Source: Amycolatopsis tucumanensis
Lineage (GTDB): Bacteria; Actinomycetota; Actinomycetes; Mycobacteriales; Pseudonocardiaceae
DNA length: 64,000 nt
Reading direction: 5' to 3'
NCBI RefSeq assembly: GCF_021654135.1
Contig: NZ_JAKGSD010000028.1
Coordinates: 46,179 to 110,178, forward strand
Made by a program: the position numbers and the translations under genes. Of the stretch, positions 31,490 to 59,128 are shown one piece after another (the first letter of the stretch is position 1; each line of letters opens with the position of its first letter). A model generated the notes under the pieces. That model was given only the letters and a program-made list of their open reading frames with translations, was not told where the DNA came from and did not search any database.

Positions 31490-34400
31490 TCACAACTGCG
31501 CGTTCAAGTCCTCCTCGGAGAGTGCGTCCACCTCCAGGTAGATCTCCGCCACCTGCTCCAGCCGCCCGGGCACCGATTGGTCGGCCACCAGGCGCGCCGC
31601 CATCGCGCCCACCGTCAGCGCCGAGAACAGCGTCCGCACCGTCACTTCCGACGTGTCCAGCGCCTCCCGCAGGCGGCCGACGATCATCGTCGCCAGCACG
31701 GAGTCTCCGCCGAGCGCGAAGAACGGGTCGTCGCGGCCGACGCGTTCCACTCCGAGCACCTCGGCCCACACCTTGGCCAGCACCTGCTCCAACGGAGTCT
31801 CCGGCGCGACATAACTGTCCGCCGACGCCTGCCAGTGCACCGCCACCGCGCGGCGGTCCACCTTGCCGTTCGCCGTCAGCGGCAGGGCGTCCAGCACCAC
31901 CACGCGCGCCGGGACCATGTGCGGCGGCAACAACGTCTGGACGAACTCCCGGACCTCGTCGCCGTCCACCGCACCACCGACGGCCGCCACGAGCTGGTTG
32001 CCCGCCACGCCCGCGACGCCCCGGTGCACCCCGGGGAACTCGGCCAGCGCCGCCTCGACCTCGCCCAGCTCGATCCGCACACCGCGCACCTTCACCTGGA
32101 AGTCCCGGCGCCCCAGGAACTCCAGCGTGCCGTCCGGCCAGTACCGCGCCAAATCGCCCGTGCGGTACCAGCGGCGGCCCTCGTGCTCCACGAACCGGTC
32201 CGCGGTCCGCTCCGGATCCGCCCGGTACCCGTGGGCGACCCCGTCGCCGCCGATCCACAGCTCCCCGGCGACCCAGTCCGGGCAGTCCCGGCCGCGCACG
32301 TCCACCACGCGGCACAGGACGTTGCGCAGCGGCGTCCCGTACGGCACCGAACGCCACGACGACGGCACCCCGTGCACCTCGCACACCGTCGAATGGATCG
32401 CCGTCTCCGTGGTGCCGCCGAGCCCGGCGAACCGGCACCGCGGCGCCTGCTCCGCCACCCGGCCGGGCAGGTCCGTGCCCACCCAGTCACCGCCCAGCAG
32501 CACCGTCCGCAACCCGCTCAACTCCCCCGGCCGGGCCGCGGACAACAGCATGTCCAGCAACGCAGGCACGCAGTTGACCAGCGTGACGCGGCGCGAGGCG
32601 GCCAGCTCGACCCACTGCCGCGCCTCCTTGCGGTCGCCCTCCTCGACCAGCACGACCGCGCCACCCGCGGACAGCAGGCCGAAGACGTCGTACACCGACA
32701 GGTCGAAGTCCAGCGCGGACACCGCGAGGCACCGGTCGTCGGCCCCCACCGAGAACCGCTCGTTGAGGTCGTCGATCGTGTTCATCGCCGCCCGGTGCGG
32801 CACCTCCACGCCCTTCGGCTCCCCCGTCGAACCGGACGTGAACAGCACGTACGCGATCTGCTCCTCGTCCACCCGCACCGGCTCGGCGAGCGGCTCGGCC
32901 GCCTCCTCCGCGGACGTCAGCACGTGCGAGAACCCGGCGATCCGCCGGATCCGCTCCGCCCGCGCCGCCGGCTGGTCGACACCGATCGGCACGTACCCGG
33001 CGCCCGCGGCCAGCACACCGAGCACCGCCGCGATCTGGTCCGGGCCCTTCGGCAGGCTCACCCCGACCAGATCACCCGCGACGACACCCTTGTCCTGCAA
33101 CGACTTCGCGATCCGCAGCGCGCGGTCACGCAAAGCGCCGTAGCTGAGCACCCCATCGGCGCCCCACAGCAGCGCCGGCGCGTCGGGCTGCGCGACGGCA
33201 CGCTCGAAGAACCCGTCCTGCAGCAACCGCCCGCTGCGCGGCCCCTGCGTCGCGTTGACCCGCGCCCGCACCTCGGCCTGCTCCCGCGGCAACGCGCCGC
33301 CGACCGGCTGCTCCCACGCGTCGTCCCGCTGCCCGAGCCGCGTGATCAGGTCCTGGAACGCGGCGAACATCGCGTCGATCATCCCGGCCGGGAACGCGTT
33401 CTCCCGCACGTCCCAGTTGATCAGCAGGCCCTCGTTGACCTCGGTGACCTGCGCGTCCAGCAGCACCTGCGGGCCCTGCGAGATGATCCACACCGCCTCG
33501 CCGAAGCAGCGCCGCACGCGTGCGTCGAACAGCTCGCCCAGGTTGAGCGCGCTGGTGAACACCACCGGCGCGAGCACCTGCTCACCGTGGTGCCGGGACA
33601 GGTCCCGCAGCACCTCGACACCCGAGTACGCGGCGTGCTCGGCGTCGGCGTGCATCCGGTCCTGCAACGCCTTCGCGTGCTCCACGAAGGACGCCTCGGT
33701 CGAGAAGTCGACTTCCAGCAGCACCGAGCTGGTGAAGTCGCCGACCAGCTTGTCGACGTCCGGGTGGGTGCTCTGCCGGTCGAACATCGGCAGGTTCATC
33801 AGGAACCGCGGCTGTGCGCTCCACGACGACAGGGTCTCCGCGAACGCGGCCGCGACGACCATCGCCGGGGTCAGCCCGTGTTCGTGTGCGCGGGCGCCGA
33901 GGCGCTTGCGGTCCTCCGGCGCCAGCCAGTGGTGCCGACGGGTGACGCGGGTGGCGTCGGCGCGCTCGGTTTCCGGCACCAGCGGCAGGTCGGGCGCGCC
34001 GGGCAGCTCGGGAATCCGCCGCTGCCACCACTCGCGGGCCTTCTCCTGCTCGGCTTGGCGGGTCACCTCGCGTTCGGCCAGGTAGCGCGGGTAGCTGTAG
34101 TTGATCGGCTCCGGCTCGGCGTCCGGCTCGTCGTAGAACCGCGCGAGGTCCGACAGCAGGACGCGGTAGCTCAACGCGTCCGCGGCGAGCATGTCCACGT
34201 CGACGTGCAGCCGCGCCCGGTCACCGGGCCGCCGGCTGAGCTGGATCTTGAACACCTCGCCGTTCGCCACGTCCAAGCGCGCGTGCGAAGACGCGTCCCG
34301 CAGGTCGGCAAGGCGACGCTGCTCAGCGTCTTCGTCCAGGTCACGCAGGTCGTGCACCAGCAGCGACGGCTGGGCGCGCTCGGGCAGGATCCGTTGGCGG

Positions 34401-34866
34401 CCGTCGTCGAGGAAGGCGGCGCGCAGCATACCGTGCCGGGCGACGAGCTTCCGCACCGCGACGTCGAGGCGTTGCGGGTCCAGGTCGGGGCCGTCGAACT
34501 CGACGTAGAGGTGCGCGGCGACCGAGCCGAGCGTGGTCTCCTCGTCGCGGCCGATCCAGTACGCGTGCTGCATCAACGCGAGCGGAAACGGCTCGGTCTC
34601 GTCGACCTCGACGGTCACCTCGGGCTCGGGCGCGACCCCGGCCGCGGTGGCCAGGATTTCCCGCCACCCGGCCAGGGTCGGGTTCTTGGCCAGCTTGGCG
34701 AAGCCGACCTTGATGCCCTGCTTGCGCCACTTGTTCGCGACCTGCATGAGCTGGATCGAGTCGAGGCCCCACTCGATGAGGCTGTCGTTCTCGGACAGCT
34801 CCGCCGCCTCGGGCCCCAGCAGGTCGGTGACCTCGCGCAGGAGCTCTCCCACCGTCGGCTGCTGAC

Positions 34867-34870
<4 letters not shown>
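31490..34870 (-). CDS. NRPS, loading/first module: carrier-Cy-A-carrier
   Basis: A 1126-residue NRPS. Domains in order are an N-terminal carrier (GLDSIQL, near residue 38), a heterocyclization domain with the Cy motif DxxxxDxxS (DMLAADALS, near 226), an A domain (FTSGSTGEPKG near 677) and a carrier (GGDSVL near 1055). No thioesterase is present. The first carrier should take salicylate from the aryl-AMP ligase, as in MbtB. My reading of the A-domain specificity residues is D-L-Y-N-L-G-L-I-H-K, near the Cys code DLYNLSLIWK, so Cys and Ser are both possible. Its GTG start overlaps the stop of the middle NRPS (GTGA). Confidence 0.93.
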
Positions 34871-53498
<18,628 letters not shown>

Positions 53499-53500
53499 CC

Positions 53501-53707
53501 TCAGGACTCGCTCTCGACCAGGCTGCGCGGTCGCATGTCGGTCCAGTTGGCCTCGATGTGGTCCAGGCACGCCTGGCGGCTGTCCTCCCCGAAGACGATC
53601 CGCCAGCCCGCGGGCACCTCGGCGAAGGTGGGCCACAGCGAGTACTGGCCCTCGTCGTTGACCAGCGCGTAGAAGCGCCCGTTGTCGTCGTCGAAGGGGT
53701 TCGTCAC
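53501..53707 (-). CDS. MbtH-like NRPS chaperone
   Basis: A small protein that binds and activates A domains. The 68-residue product starts VTNPFDDDNGRFYALVN and has the invariant tryptophans and the motif SLWPTFAEVPAGWRIVFG, then NWTDMRPRSL. GTG 53707 fits the family start and gives six bases to GGAGG; GTG 53710 is the alternative. It is the first gene of the NRPS operon, directly behind an iron box. Confidence 0.95.
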   Translation of the reverse strand: MTNPFDDDNGRFYALVNDEGQYSLWPTFAEVPAGWRIVFGEDSRQACLDHIEANWTDMRPRSLVESES

Positions 53708-53730
53708 CACAAGCCTCCAGTACCGTCAGG

Positions 53731-53749
53731 TCAACTGAGGCTTACCTTA
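53731..53749 (-). promoter_or_regulatory. Putative iron box upstream of mbtH
   Basis: TCAACTGAGGCTTACCTTA matches the consensus TTAGGTTAGGCTAACCTAA at 13 of 19 positions, with the right half best conserved. A second inverted repeat, CTTAGTA-N6-TACTAAG (53746-53765), overlaps it and runs to the hydrolase stop codon. It would control the mbtH-NRPS operon. Confidence 0.6.
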
Positions 53750-53760
53750 GTAAGGCGATA

Positions 53761-54564
53761 CTAAGAGTGTCCAGCGGCGAAAAAGGTGACAAGAGCGTCG
53801 TTGACCACGTCCGGGCGCTCCAGATATCCGTAGTGCCCGGCGTCCGCGATTTCCAGGTACCGCGCGGACGGGATCGCGTCGGCGACCTCGCGCGCGAGGT
53901 ACGCGGGCAGGCGGAGGTCGTCGGCGAACCCGATGACCAGGCAGGGGACGTCGATCGCGCGGTAGGCGTCCAGGCGGCTCTCGGTGATGTCGAGGTCCAG
54001 CTGCGCGCGCAGGCCGGGCGTCCACAGGGTCGGCGACATCTCGAAGATGTCCAGCCAGTCCGCGACCGCCGCGTCGTCGTTCAGCGTGCGGGGTGAGAGA
54101 TTCTGCACTGCCCGCGTGACGGCCTCGTACTTCGCGGGCAGCGCGATCTCGCTGTCCCGCAACTCCTTCTCCGCCGCGCCCATCGCCGCGCGCATCGCGT
54201 CCGGACGGCCGCGGGTGGCCATCAGCACGGCCTGGCTGACCAGTTCGGGGCGCGCGAGCATCAGCTCGGTGACCACCTGCGCACCCATCGACGTGCCGAC
54301 CAGGCGGCACGGGCCGAGGCCGAGGTGCTCGATCAGGCCCGCGGTGTCGGCGACCAGGTCGTCGATCGTGAAACCCGGCTCGGCGGGTGAGATCCCGCGG
54401 TTGTCGAAGGTGATCGCGCGGTAGCCGGCGTCGACGAGCGCGGGCACCTGGTGCAGGTGCCACACCCGGCCGTTCGCCGCGGTGCCCATCACCAGCACCA
54501 CCGGATCGCCCGAGCCGAGGTCGTCGTAGTTGATCTTCATGCCGTTGACGTCGGCGAGTGGCAT
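53761..54564 (-). CDS. Alpha/beta hydrolase
   Basis: A 267-residue alpha/beta hydrolase with the nucleophile elbow GTSMG (near residue 96), oxyanion-side motif VLVMGTAANGRVW and a late His in DAGHYGYLE. AAGGAGAACC supports ATG 54564. It overlaps the exporter gene by 28 bp. Because none of the NRPSs ends in a thioesterase, this enzyme is a candidate for product release, proofreading or ferri-siderophore hydrolysis; the choice among these is inference. It ends about 12 bp from the iron box of mbtH. Confidence 0.88.
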   Translation of the reverse strand: MPLADVNGMKINYDDLGSGDPVVLVMGTAANGRVWHLHQVPALVDAGYRAITFDNRGISPAEPGFTIDDLVADTAGLIEHLGLGPCRLVGTSMGAQVVTELMLARPELVSQAVLMATRGRPDAMRAAMGAAEKELRDSEIALPAKYEAVTRAVQNLSPRTLNDDAAVADWLDIFEMSPTLWTPGLRAQLDLDITESRLDAYRAIDVPCLVIGFADDLRLPAYLAREVADAIPSARYLEIADAGHYGYLERPDVVNDALVTFFAAGHS

Positions 54565-55808
54565 GGTTCTCCTTGCAGGCTGGCCCGGCGCAGTCCGGGC
54601 ATGGTCACCGCGACCAGGCAGACGCCGAGCACGCACACGATCCCGCCGGCCACGATTCCGCCCGCCGGACCGAGCAGCCGCGCGGCCAGGCCCGCTTCGG
54701 CGTTGCCGACGGCCGGGCCCGTCGTGGCCTGCGCGAGCCACAGGCTGCTGACCCGGCCCTGCAGGTGGTCGGGCGTGTGGTGCTGCAGCAGCGCGCGGCG
54801 CAGGATCTCCGAGGTCGTGTCGCCGACGCCCGCGATCGCCAGGAACAACAACCCCAGCCACAGCTCGCCGGACAGGCCGAACGCCGTGACCCCCAAGCCC
54901 CACAACAGGACCGACCCGATCAACGCGCGGCCGCTGTGCCGGATCCGGCCGGTCCAGCCGCTGACCAGCGCGCCGACGAACGCGCCGACGGCGGGTGCGG
55001 TGTAGAGCAGGCCGACCGCGGACGGGCCGCCGCCGAAGACTTCCGTGCCCATCTGCGGGAAGAGCGCGTACGGCATCGCGAAGAGCATGGCCCAGAGGTC
55101 GATCACGAGCAGCCCGCGTACGACCGCGTTGTGCCGCAGGAAGCGGAAACCCTCGGCGATCGCGTGGAACGGGTGCTGGTGGTCCTCGTCCGGCTTGCCT
55201 GCCCGCAGCTCGGGCAGCCGCCACATGAGCAGGACCGCGGCGACGTAGCCGAGCGCGTCGATCGCGAAGCACGCGGCGACGCCGGGACCGGCCGCGATCA
55301 CACCGGCGACCGTCGGGCCGACCATCGCGCCGAACTGGCTGGTGACCGTGATCAGGGCGCCGGCCGCGGTCAGGTGTTCCGGCTTGACCAGCGACGGGAT
55401 CGCCGCCATCAGCGCCGATCCGCCGAGACCGTTGATCGCGCCGGCGAGGATCGCGGCGACGTAGACGAACCACAGCATCGGGTGCGGGATCGCGGCGTTG
55501 ACCGCCAGCCCGCCGAGCACGACCGCGACGACCGCCCGCGTGGTGAGGATGAGGCGGCGCCGGTCGACCCGGTCGGCCATCACCCCGCCCGCGAGCAACC
55601 CGCCCAGCAACGCGATGCCGAACACCAGACTGACCAGTCCGACCTGGACCGACGACCCGGTCACCTGGTAGACGTGCAGGTTGATGGCGACGTTGGTGAG
55701 CGCCGTCGTCAGCACGGTGAGTGTCTGCGCGGCGAAGACGAGCCGGTACGCGGATGCGCTCCGTAGCGGCGTGACGTCGATGACCATTTCCCCGAGCCGC
55801 ACGAGCAC
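54537..55808 (-). CDS. EntS-like MFS siderophore exporter
   Basis: A 423-residue MFS protein with about 12 membrane segments, of the enterobactin exporter (EntS) type. Family signs are the early TALTNVAINLHVYQVTGSS, the loop GGVMADRVDRRRLIL and a late QGRVSSLWLAQATTGPAVG. It most likely exports the new siderophore. It is divergent from the aryl-AMP ligase with an iron box between. GTG 55808, GTG 55802 and ATG 55787 are all possible starts; GGGAAG is best spaced for 55802. Confidence 0.9.
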   Translation of the reverse strand: MLVRLGEMVIDVTPLRSASAYRLVFAAQTLTVLTTALTNVAINLHVYQVTGSSVQVGLVSLVFGIALLGGLLAGGVMADRVDRRRLILTTRAVVAVVLGGLAVNAAIPHPMLWFVYVAAILAGAINGLGGSALMAAIPSLVKPEHLTAAGALITVTSQFGAMVGPTVAGVIAAGPGVAACFAIDALGYVAAVLLMWRLPELRAGKPDEDHQHPFHAIAEGFRFLRHNAVVRGLLVIDLWAMLFAMPYALFPQMGTEVFGGGPSAVGLLYTAPAVGAFVGALVSGWTGRIRHSGRALIGSVLLWGLGVTAFGLSGELWLGLLFLAIAGVGDTTSEILRRALLQHHTPDHLQGRVSSLWLAQATTGPAVGNAEAGLAARLLGPAGGIVAGGIVCVLGVCLVAVTMPGLRRASLQGEPCHSPTSTA

Positions 55809-55822
55809 CTTCCCTTCGTAAC

Positions 55823-55841
55823 GTCGGCTAGCCTAACCTAA
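55823..55841. promoter_or_regulatory. Iron box between the exporter and aryl-AMP ligase genes
   Basis: On the minus strand TTAGGTTAGGCTAGCCGAC matches the IdeR/DmdR consensus at about 15 of 19 positions. It sits in the 58-bp divergent gap and can repress both the exporter-hydrolase and the ligase-permease operons. Confidence 0.85.
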
Positions 55842-55866
55842 GTTCGCGCGATCGAGGGAGCTGACG

Positions 55867-57462
55867 ATGTTGCACGGCTGTGTGCCCTGGCCCGAGGAAC
55901 TGGCGGCGAAGTACCGCGCCGAAGGCTACTGGACCGGACAGTCGCTCGACGTCCTGCTGACCGAGGGCGCCGCGGCGCACGGCGACCGGGTCGCGCTCGT
56001 CGCCGCCGATGGCGCGCGCTGGACCCACGCCGAACTCGACGCGTGGGCCTCGCGCCTGGCGGCCGGGCTGGTGTCGGCGGGGCTGCGGCCCGGCGAGCGC
56101 GTCGTGGTGCAGCTGCCGAACGTGCCCGAGTTCGTGGCTCTGTTCTTCGCTTTCCTGCGTGCCGGGGTGCTGCCGGTGCTGGCGCTGCCCGCGCACCGGG
56201 AGAGCGAGATCGTGCCGCTGTGCGAGCTGAGCGAAGCGGTCGCGTACGTGGTCGCGGACACCGACGACGCCGGGTACGACTACCGCGAGCTGGCGCGGAC
56301 AGTGCAGAAGGCGGTGCCGTCGGTGCGGCAGGTGTTCGTGGTCGGCGAGCCCGCGGAGTTCCAGCCGCTGCCGACCGCCGCGCCGGTCCCGTTGCCTTCG
56401 CCAGATCCTTCCGACGTGGCGTTGTTCCTGCTCTCCGGCGGGACGACCGGCACGCCCAAGCTGATCCCGCGGACGCACCAGGACTACCTCTACAACGCGC
56501 GGGCGAGCGCTTCGGTGTCCGGGTTCTCGGCGGACACGCGGTACCTGGTGGCGTTGCCCGCGGCGCACAACTTCGCGCTGGCTTCGCCGGGCCTGCTCGG
56601 CGCGATGGCCGCCGGTGGCACGGTCGTGCTGGCGCCGGATCCCAGTGCGGACACGGCGTTCGAGCTGATCGAGCGGGAGCGCGTCACGGTGGCCGCGGTG
56701 GTGCCGCCGGTCGCACTGTTGTGGATGGACGCGACCGAGTTCATGGATGAGGACCTGTCCAGCCTGCAATTGCTCCAAGTGGGTGGCGCGAAGTTCAACG
56801 CGGAGCCCGCTTCGCGGGTGCGGTCGACGCTCGGCTGCGATCTGCAGCAGGTCTTCGGGATGGCCGAGGGACTGCTGAACTTCACCCGGCTGGACGATCC
56901 GGACGAGCTGAAGATCACCACGCAGGGCCGCCCGCTGTGCCCGGCGGACGAAGTGCTCGTGGTCGACGAGGAGGGCGACCCGGTGGCACCCGGCGAAAGC
57001 GGCGAGCTGCTGACCCGCGGGCCGTACACGCTGCGTGGCTACTACCGGGCGGAGCAGCACAACGCGCGCTCGTTCACGCCCGACGGGTTCTACCGCAGCG
57101 GGGATGTGGTGCGTGCGCTGCCGTCCGGACACCTGGTCGTCGAGGGGCGGATCAAGGACCAGATCAACCGCGGTGGCGAGAAGATCCCGGCCGAGGAGCT
57201 GGAGAACCACCTGCTGGCGCACCCGGCCGTGCACGACGCCGCGGTGGTCGGGATGCCGGACGAGGTGATGGGCGAGCGGACGTGCGCGTTCCTGGTGGTG
57301 CGCGGGGAGGCGCCGACCTTGCGCGAGGTGACGGCCTTCCTGAGGGAGCGAGGCGTGGCGGCGTACAAGCTGCCCGACCGGCTGGAGGTGCTGGACAGCT
57401 TCCCGCTGACGAAGGTCGGGAAGGTGTCGAAGGCCGCGCTCGCCAAGCGGATAGCCGGGTGA
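55867..57462 (+). CDS. Salicyl/2,3-dihydroxybenzoyl-AMP ligase (DhbE/MbtA-like)
   Basis: A 531-residue stand-alone adenylating enzyme that activates an aryl acid and loads it on an aryl carrier domain. It has the ATP loop LLSGGTTGTPKL, the aryl-binding HNFALASPG near residue 235, FGMAEGLLNFTRLDDP, and the late Lys in TKVGKVSKAAL. The residue known as 240 in DhbE reads Ser, described for dihydroxybenzoate enzymes, while salicylate enzymes tend to have Cys. Yet the locus encodes a salicylate synthase and no dihydroxybenzoate genes, so salicylate is the likelier substrate. It heads an operon with the repeat frame and permeases, behind an iron box. Confidence 0.93.
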   Translation: MLHGCVPWPEELAAKYRAEGYWTGQSLDVLLTEGAAAHGDRVALVAADGARWTHAELDAWASRLAAGLVSAGLRPGERVVVQLPNVPEFVALFFAFLRAGVLPVLALPAHRESEIVPLCELSEAVAYVVADTDDAGYDYRELARTVQKAVPSVRQVFVVGEPAEFQPLPTAAPVPLPSPDPSDVALFLLSGGTTGTPKLIPRTHQDYLYNARASASVSGFSADTRYLVALPAAHNFALASPGLLGAMAAGGTVVLAPDPSADTAFELIERERVTVAAVVPPVALLWMDATEFMDEDLSSLQLLQVGGAKFNAEPASRVRSTLGCDLQQVFGMAEGLLNFTRLDDPDELKITTQGRPLCPADEVLVVDEEGDPVAPGESGELLTRGPYTLRGYYRAEQHNARSFTPDGFYRSGDVVRALPSGHLVVEGRIKDQINRGGEKIPAEELENHLLAHPAVHDAAVVGMPDEVMGERTCAFLVVRGEAPTLREVTAFLRERGVAAYKLPDRLEVLDSFPLTKVGKVSKAALAKRIAG

Positions 57463-58076
57463 GCGCTGGCGATCGGGGCGCCGAGGTTGACTCGTGCCAG
57501 GTGAGCGCTGGCGTTCGCGGTGCCGAGGTTGGCCCGCGCCGGGTGAGCACGGGCGAACGCGGTGTCGCGGTTGACCCGCGCCGCGTGAGCACCGGCAATC
57601 GCGGCGCCGACGCCCACCCACGCCGGCTGACCACCGCCGACAGCGGTACCGACGGCGGCACGCGCCTGGTGGGAACCAACAGCCGCGGCACCCACGCCGA
57701 CCCACACCCGGTGAGCACCGGCAATCGCGGTGCTGGGGTCCGGCCGCGCCGGATCACCAGCGCCGCCCACGCCAACCCCCACCGCACCAGCACCAGCAGC
57801 CACGCCGCCCACGCCGACCCACACCCGGCAAGCACCGGCAATCGCGGCGCCGGGGTCCGGCCGCGCCGGATCACCAGCGCCGCCCACGCCAGCCCCCACC
57901 GCACCAGCACCAGCAGCCGCCGCACCCACGCCGACCCAGACCACGTCAGCACCAGCAGCCGCGCCAACACCGGCCCCCGCCGGGTCCGCACCAGCAGCTG
58001 CGGCGCCGGCCCACGCCGCGTGAGCGCCGGCCGCCACAAGCACTTTGCCCGCCCCGCACCTGGAGAACACCCGTGA
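57459..58076 (+). CDS. Repeat-built open frame (205 codons) between ligase and permease; possible novel protein
   Basis: I do not recognise this protein. It starts at a GTG overlapping the ligase stop (GTGA) and ends at a TGA overlapping the permease GTG (GTGA). It consists of about 15 degenerate units, mostly 14 codons (42 bp), of the type VSTGNRGAxxxPRR, with shorter 12- and 13-codon forms. All length changes keep the frame. Third codon positions are mostly G or C, as in real genes here. The product would be Arg/His/Ser/Gly-rich without membrane segments. It could instead be a non-coding minisatellite derived from the GTGAGCACCGG start of the permease gene. Confidence 0.45.
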   Translation: MSAGDRGAEVDSCQVSAGVRGAEVGPRRVSTGERGVAVDPRRVSTGNRGADAHPRRLTTADSGTDGGTRLVGTNSRGTHADPHPVSTGNRGAGVRPRRITSAAHANPHRTSTSSHAAHADPHPASTGNRGAGVRPRRITSAAHASPHRTSTSSRRTHADPDHVSTSSRANTGPRRVRTSSCGAGPRRVSAGRHKHFARPAPGEHP

Positions 58077-59128
58077 GCACCGGTGGATCCACCCGAGCCG
58101 CCTCCCGGGCGACGCCCCGTCAAGCGCCTGCCCCGCGCCTGGCGGCGCCGTCCCGGGCGGCCGGCCTGGTCGTCGCGCTGGTGGTCCTCGTGGCGATCGC
58201 GTTGCTGAGCATCGCGGTCGGCGCGCGGTCCATTCCACTCGGGACGGTCGTCGACGCGTTGTTCCACCGCGACGGCTCCGATTCGTCCTATGTGGTCTGG
58301 TCGATCCGGGTGCCGCGGACGTTGATCGGCATCGCGGTCGGCGCGTCGCTCGGCGTGGCGGGGGCGCTGATGCAGGCGCTGACCCGCAACCCCCTCGCCG
58401 ACCCGGGGCTGCTGGGCATCAACGCGGGCGCGGCGACGGCGGCCGCGTTGTCCGTTGGCGTGCTCGGCGTGACCGACCTGCGGGCGTTCGTCTGGTTCGC
58501 GTTCCTGGGCGCGGCCGTCGCGGGTTTCGTGTTGTACGTGATCGCCGGCCGGGGCGGCACGTCACCGGTGCGGCTCGCGCTCGCCGGGACCGCGGTGTCG
58601 GCCGCGCTGACCGGTCTGACCCAGGCGATGACGCTGCTCGACACCCAGACGCTGGACCAGATGCGGTTCTGGACGGTCGGTTCGCTGGAGCGCGCCGACG
58701 GCGGCACCCTGGTGCGGGTGCTGCCGTTCCTGGCGGTCGGCGTGGTGCTCGCGTTGTTCCTGGCTCGGCCGCTGAACGCGCTCGCCCTCGGCGACGAGGC
58801 CGGCAAGTCACTGGGCGCCCACCTCGGCCGGACACGCGGACTGACCCTCCTGGCTGTCACGCTGCTGGCCGGCGCCGCGACGGCGGCGGTGGGGCCGCTG
58901 GTGTTCGTCGGGCTGGCGGTGCCGCACATGGTCCGCGCGATCACCGGGCCGGACCAGCGTTGGGTGCTGCCCTACTGCGCCCTGCTGGCCCCGGCGCTGC
59001 TGTTGCTGGCCGACGTGCTGGGACGGGTGATCGCCAAGGAGGAGATCGACGTCGGGGTGGTGACCGCCCTGCTCGGGGCGCCGCTGTTCATCGCACTGGT
59101 GCGCCGCACGAAGGCGGCCCGCTCATGA
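58073..59128 (+). CDS. FecCD-family siderophore permease (FepD-like)
   Basis: A 351-residue integral membrane subunit of an iron-siderophore ABC importer, with about nine hydrophobic segments. It has the family blocks RVPRTLIGIAVGASLGVAGALMQ and NPLADPGLLGINAGA, and the coupling-helix region GPLVFVGLAVPHMVR. The GTG start (VSTGGSTRAAS) overlaps the stop of the repeat frame. The stop overlaps the next permease start (ATGA). With the second permease it should form the channel used by the lipoprotein encoded at 30.2-31.2 kb. No ATPase gene is next to it. Confidence 0.93.
   Translation: MSTGGSTRAASRATPRQAPAPRLAAPSRAAGLVVALVVLVAIALLSIAVGARSIPLGTVVDALFHRDGSDSSYVVWSIRVPRTLIGIAVGASLGVAGALMQALTRNPLADPGLLGINAGAATAAALSVGVLGVTDLRAFVWFAFLGAAVAGFVLYVIAGRGGTSPVRLALAGTAVSAALTGLTQAMTLLDTQTLDQMRFWTVGSLERADGGTLVRVLPFLAVGVVLALFLARPLNALALGDEAGKSLGAHLGRTRGLTLLAVTLLAGAATAAVGPLVFVGLAVPHMVRAITGPDQRWVLPYCALLAPALLLLADVLGRVIAKEEIDVGVVTALLGAPLFIALVRRTKAARS

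Noticed and set aside
57164..58267. Minus-strand Ala/Gly/Val-rich frames across the ligase-permease repeat
   Set aside because: They run antisense to well-supported genes at both ends, and the plus-strand frame has exact GTGA joints and better third-position bias.
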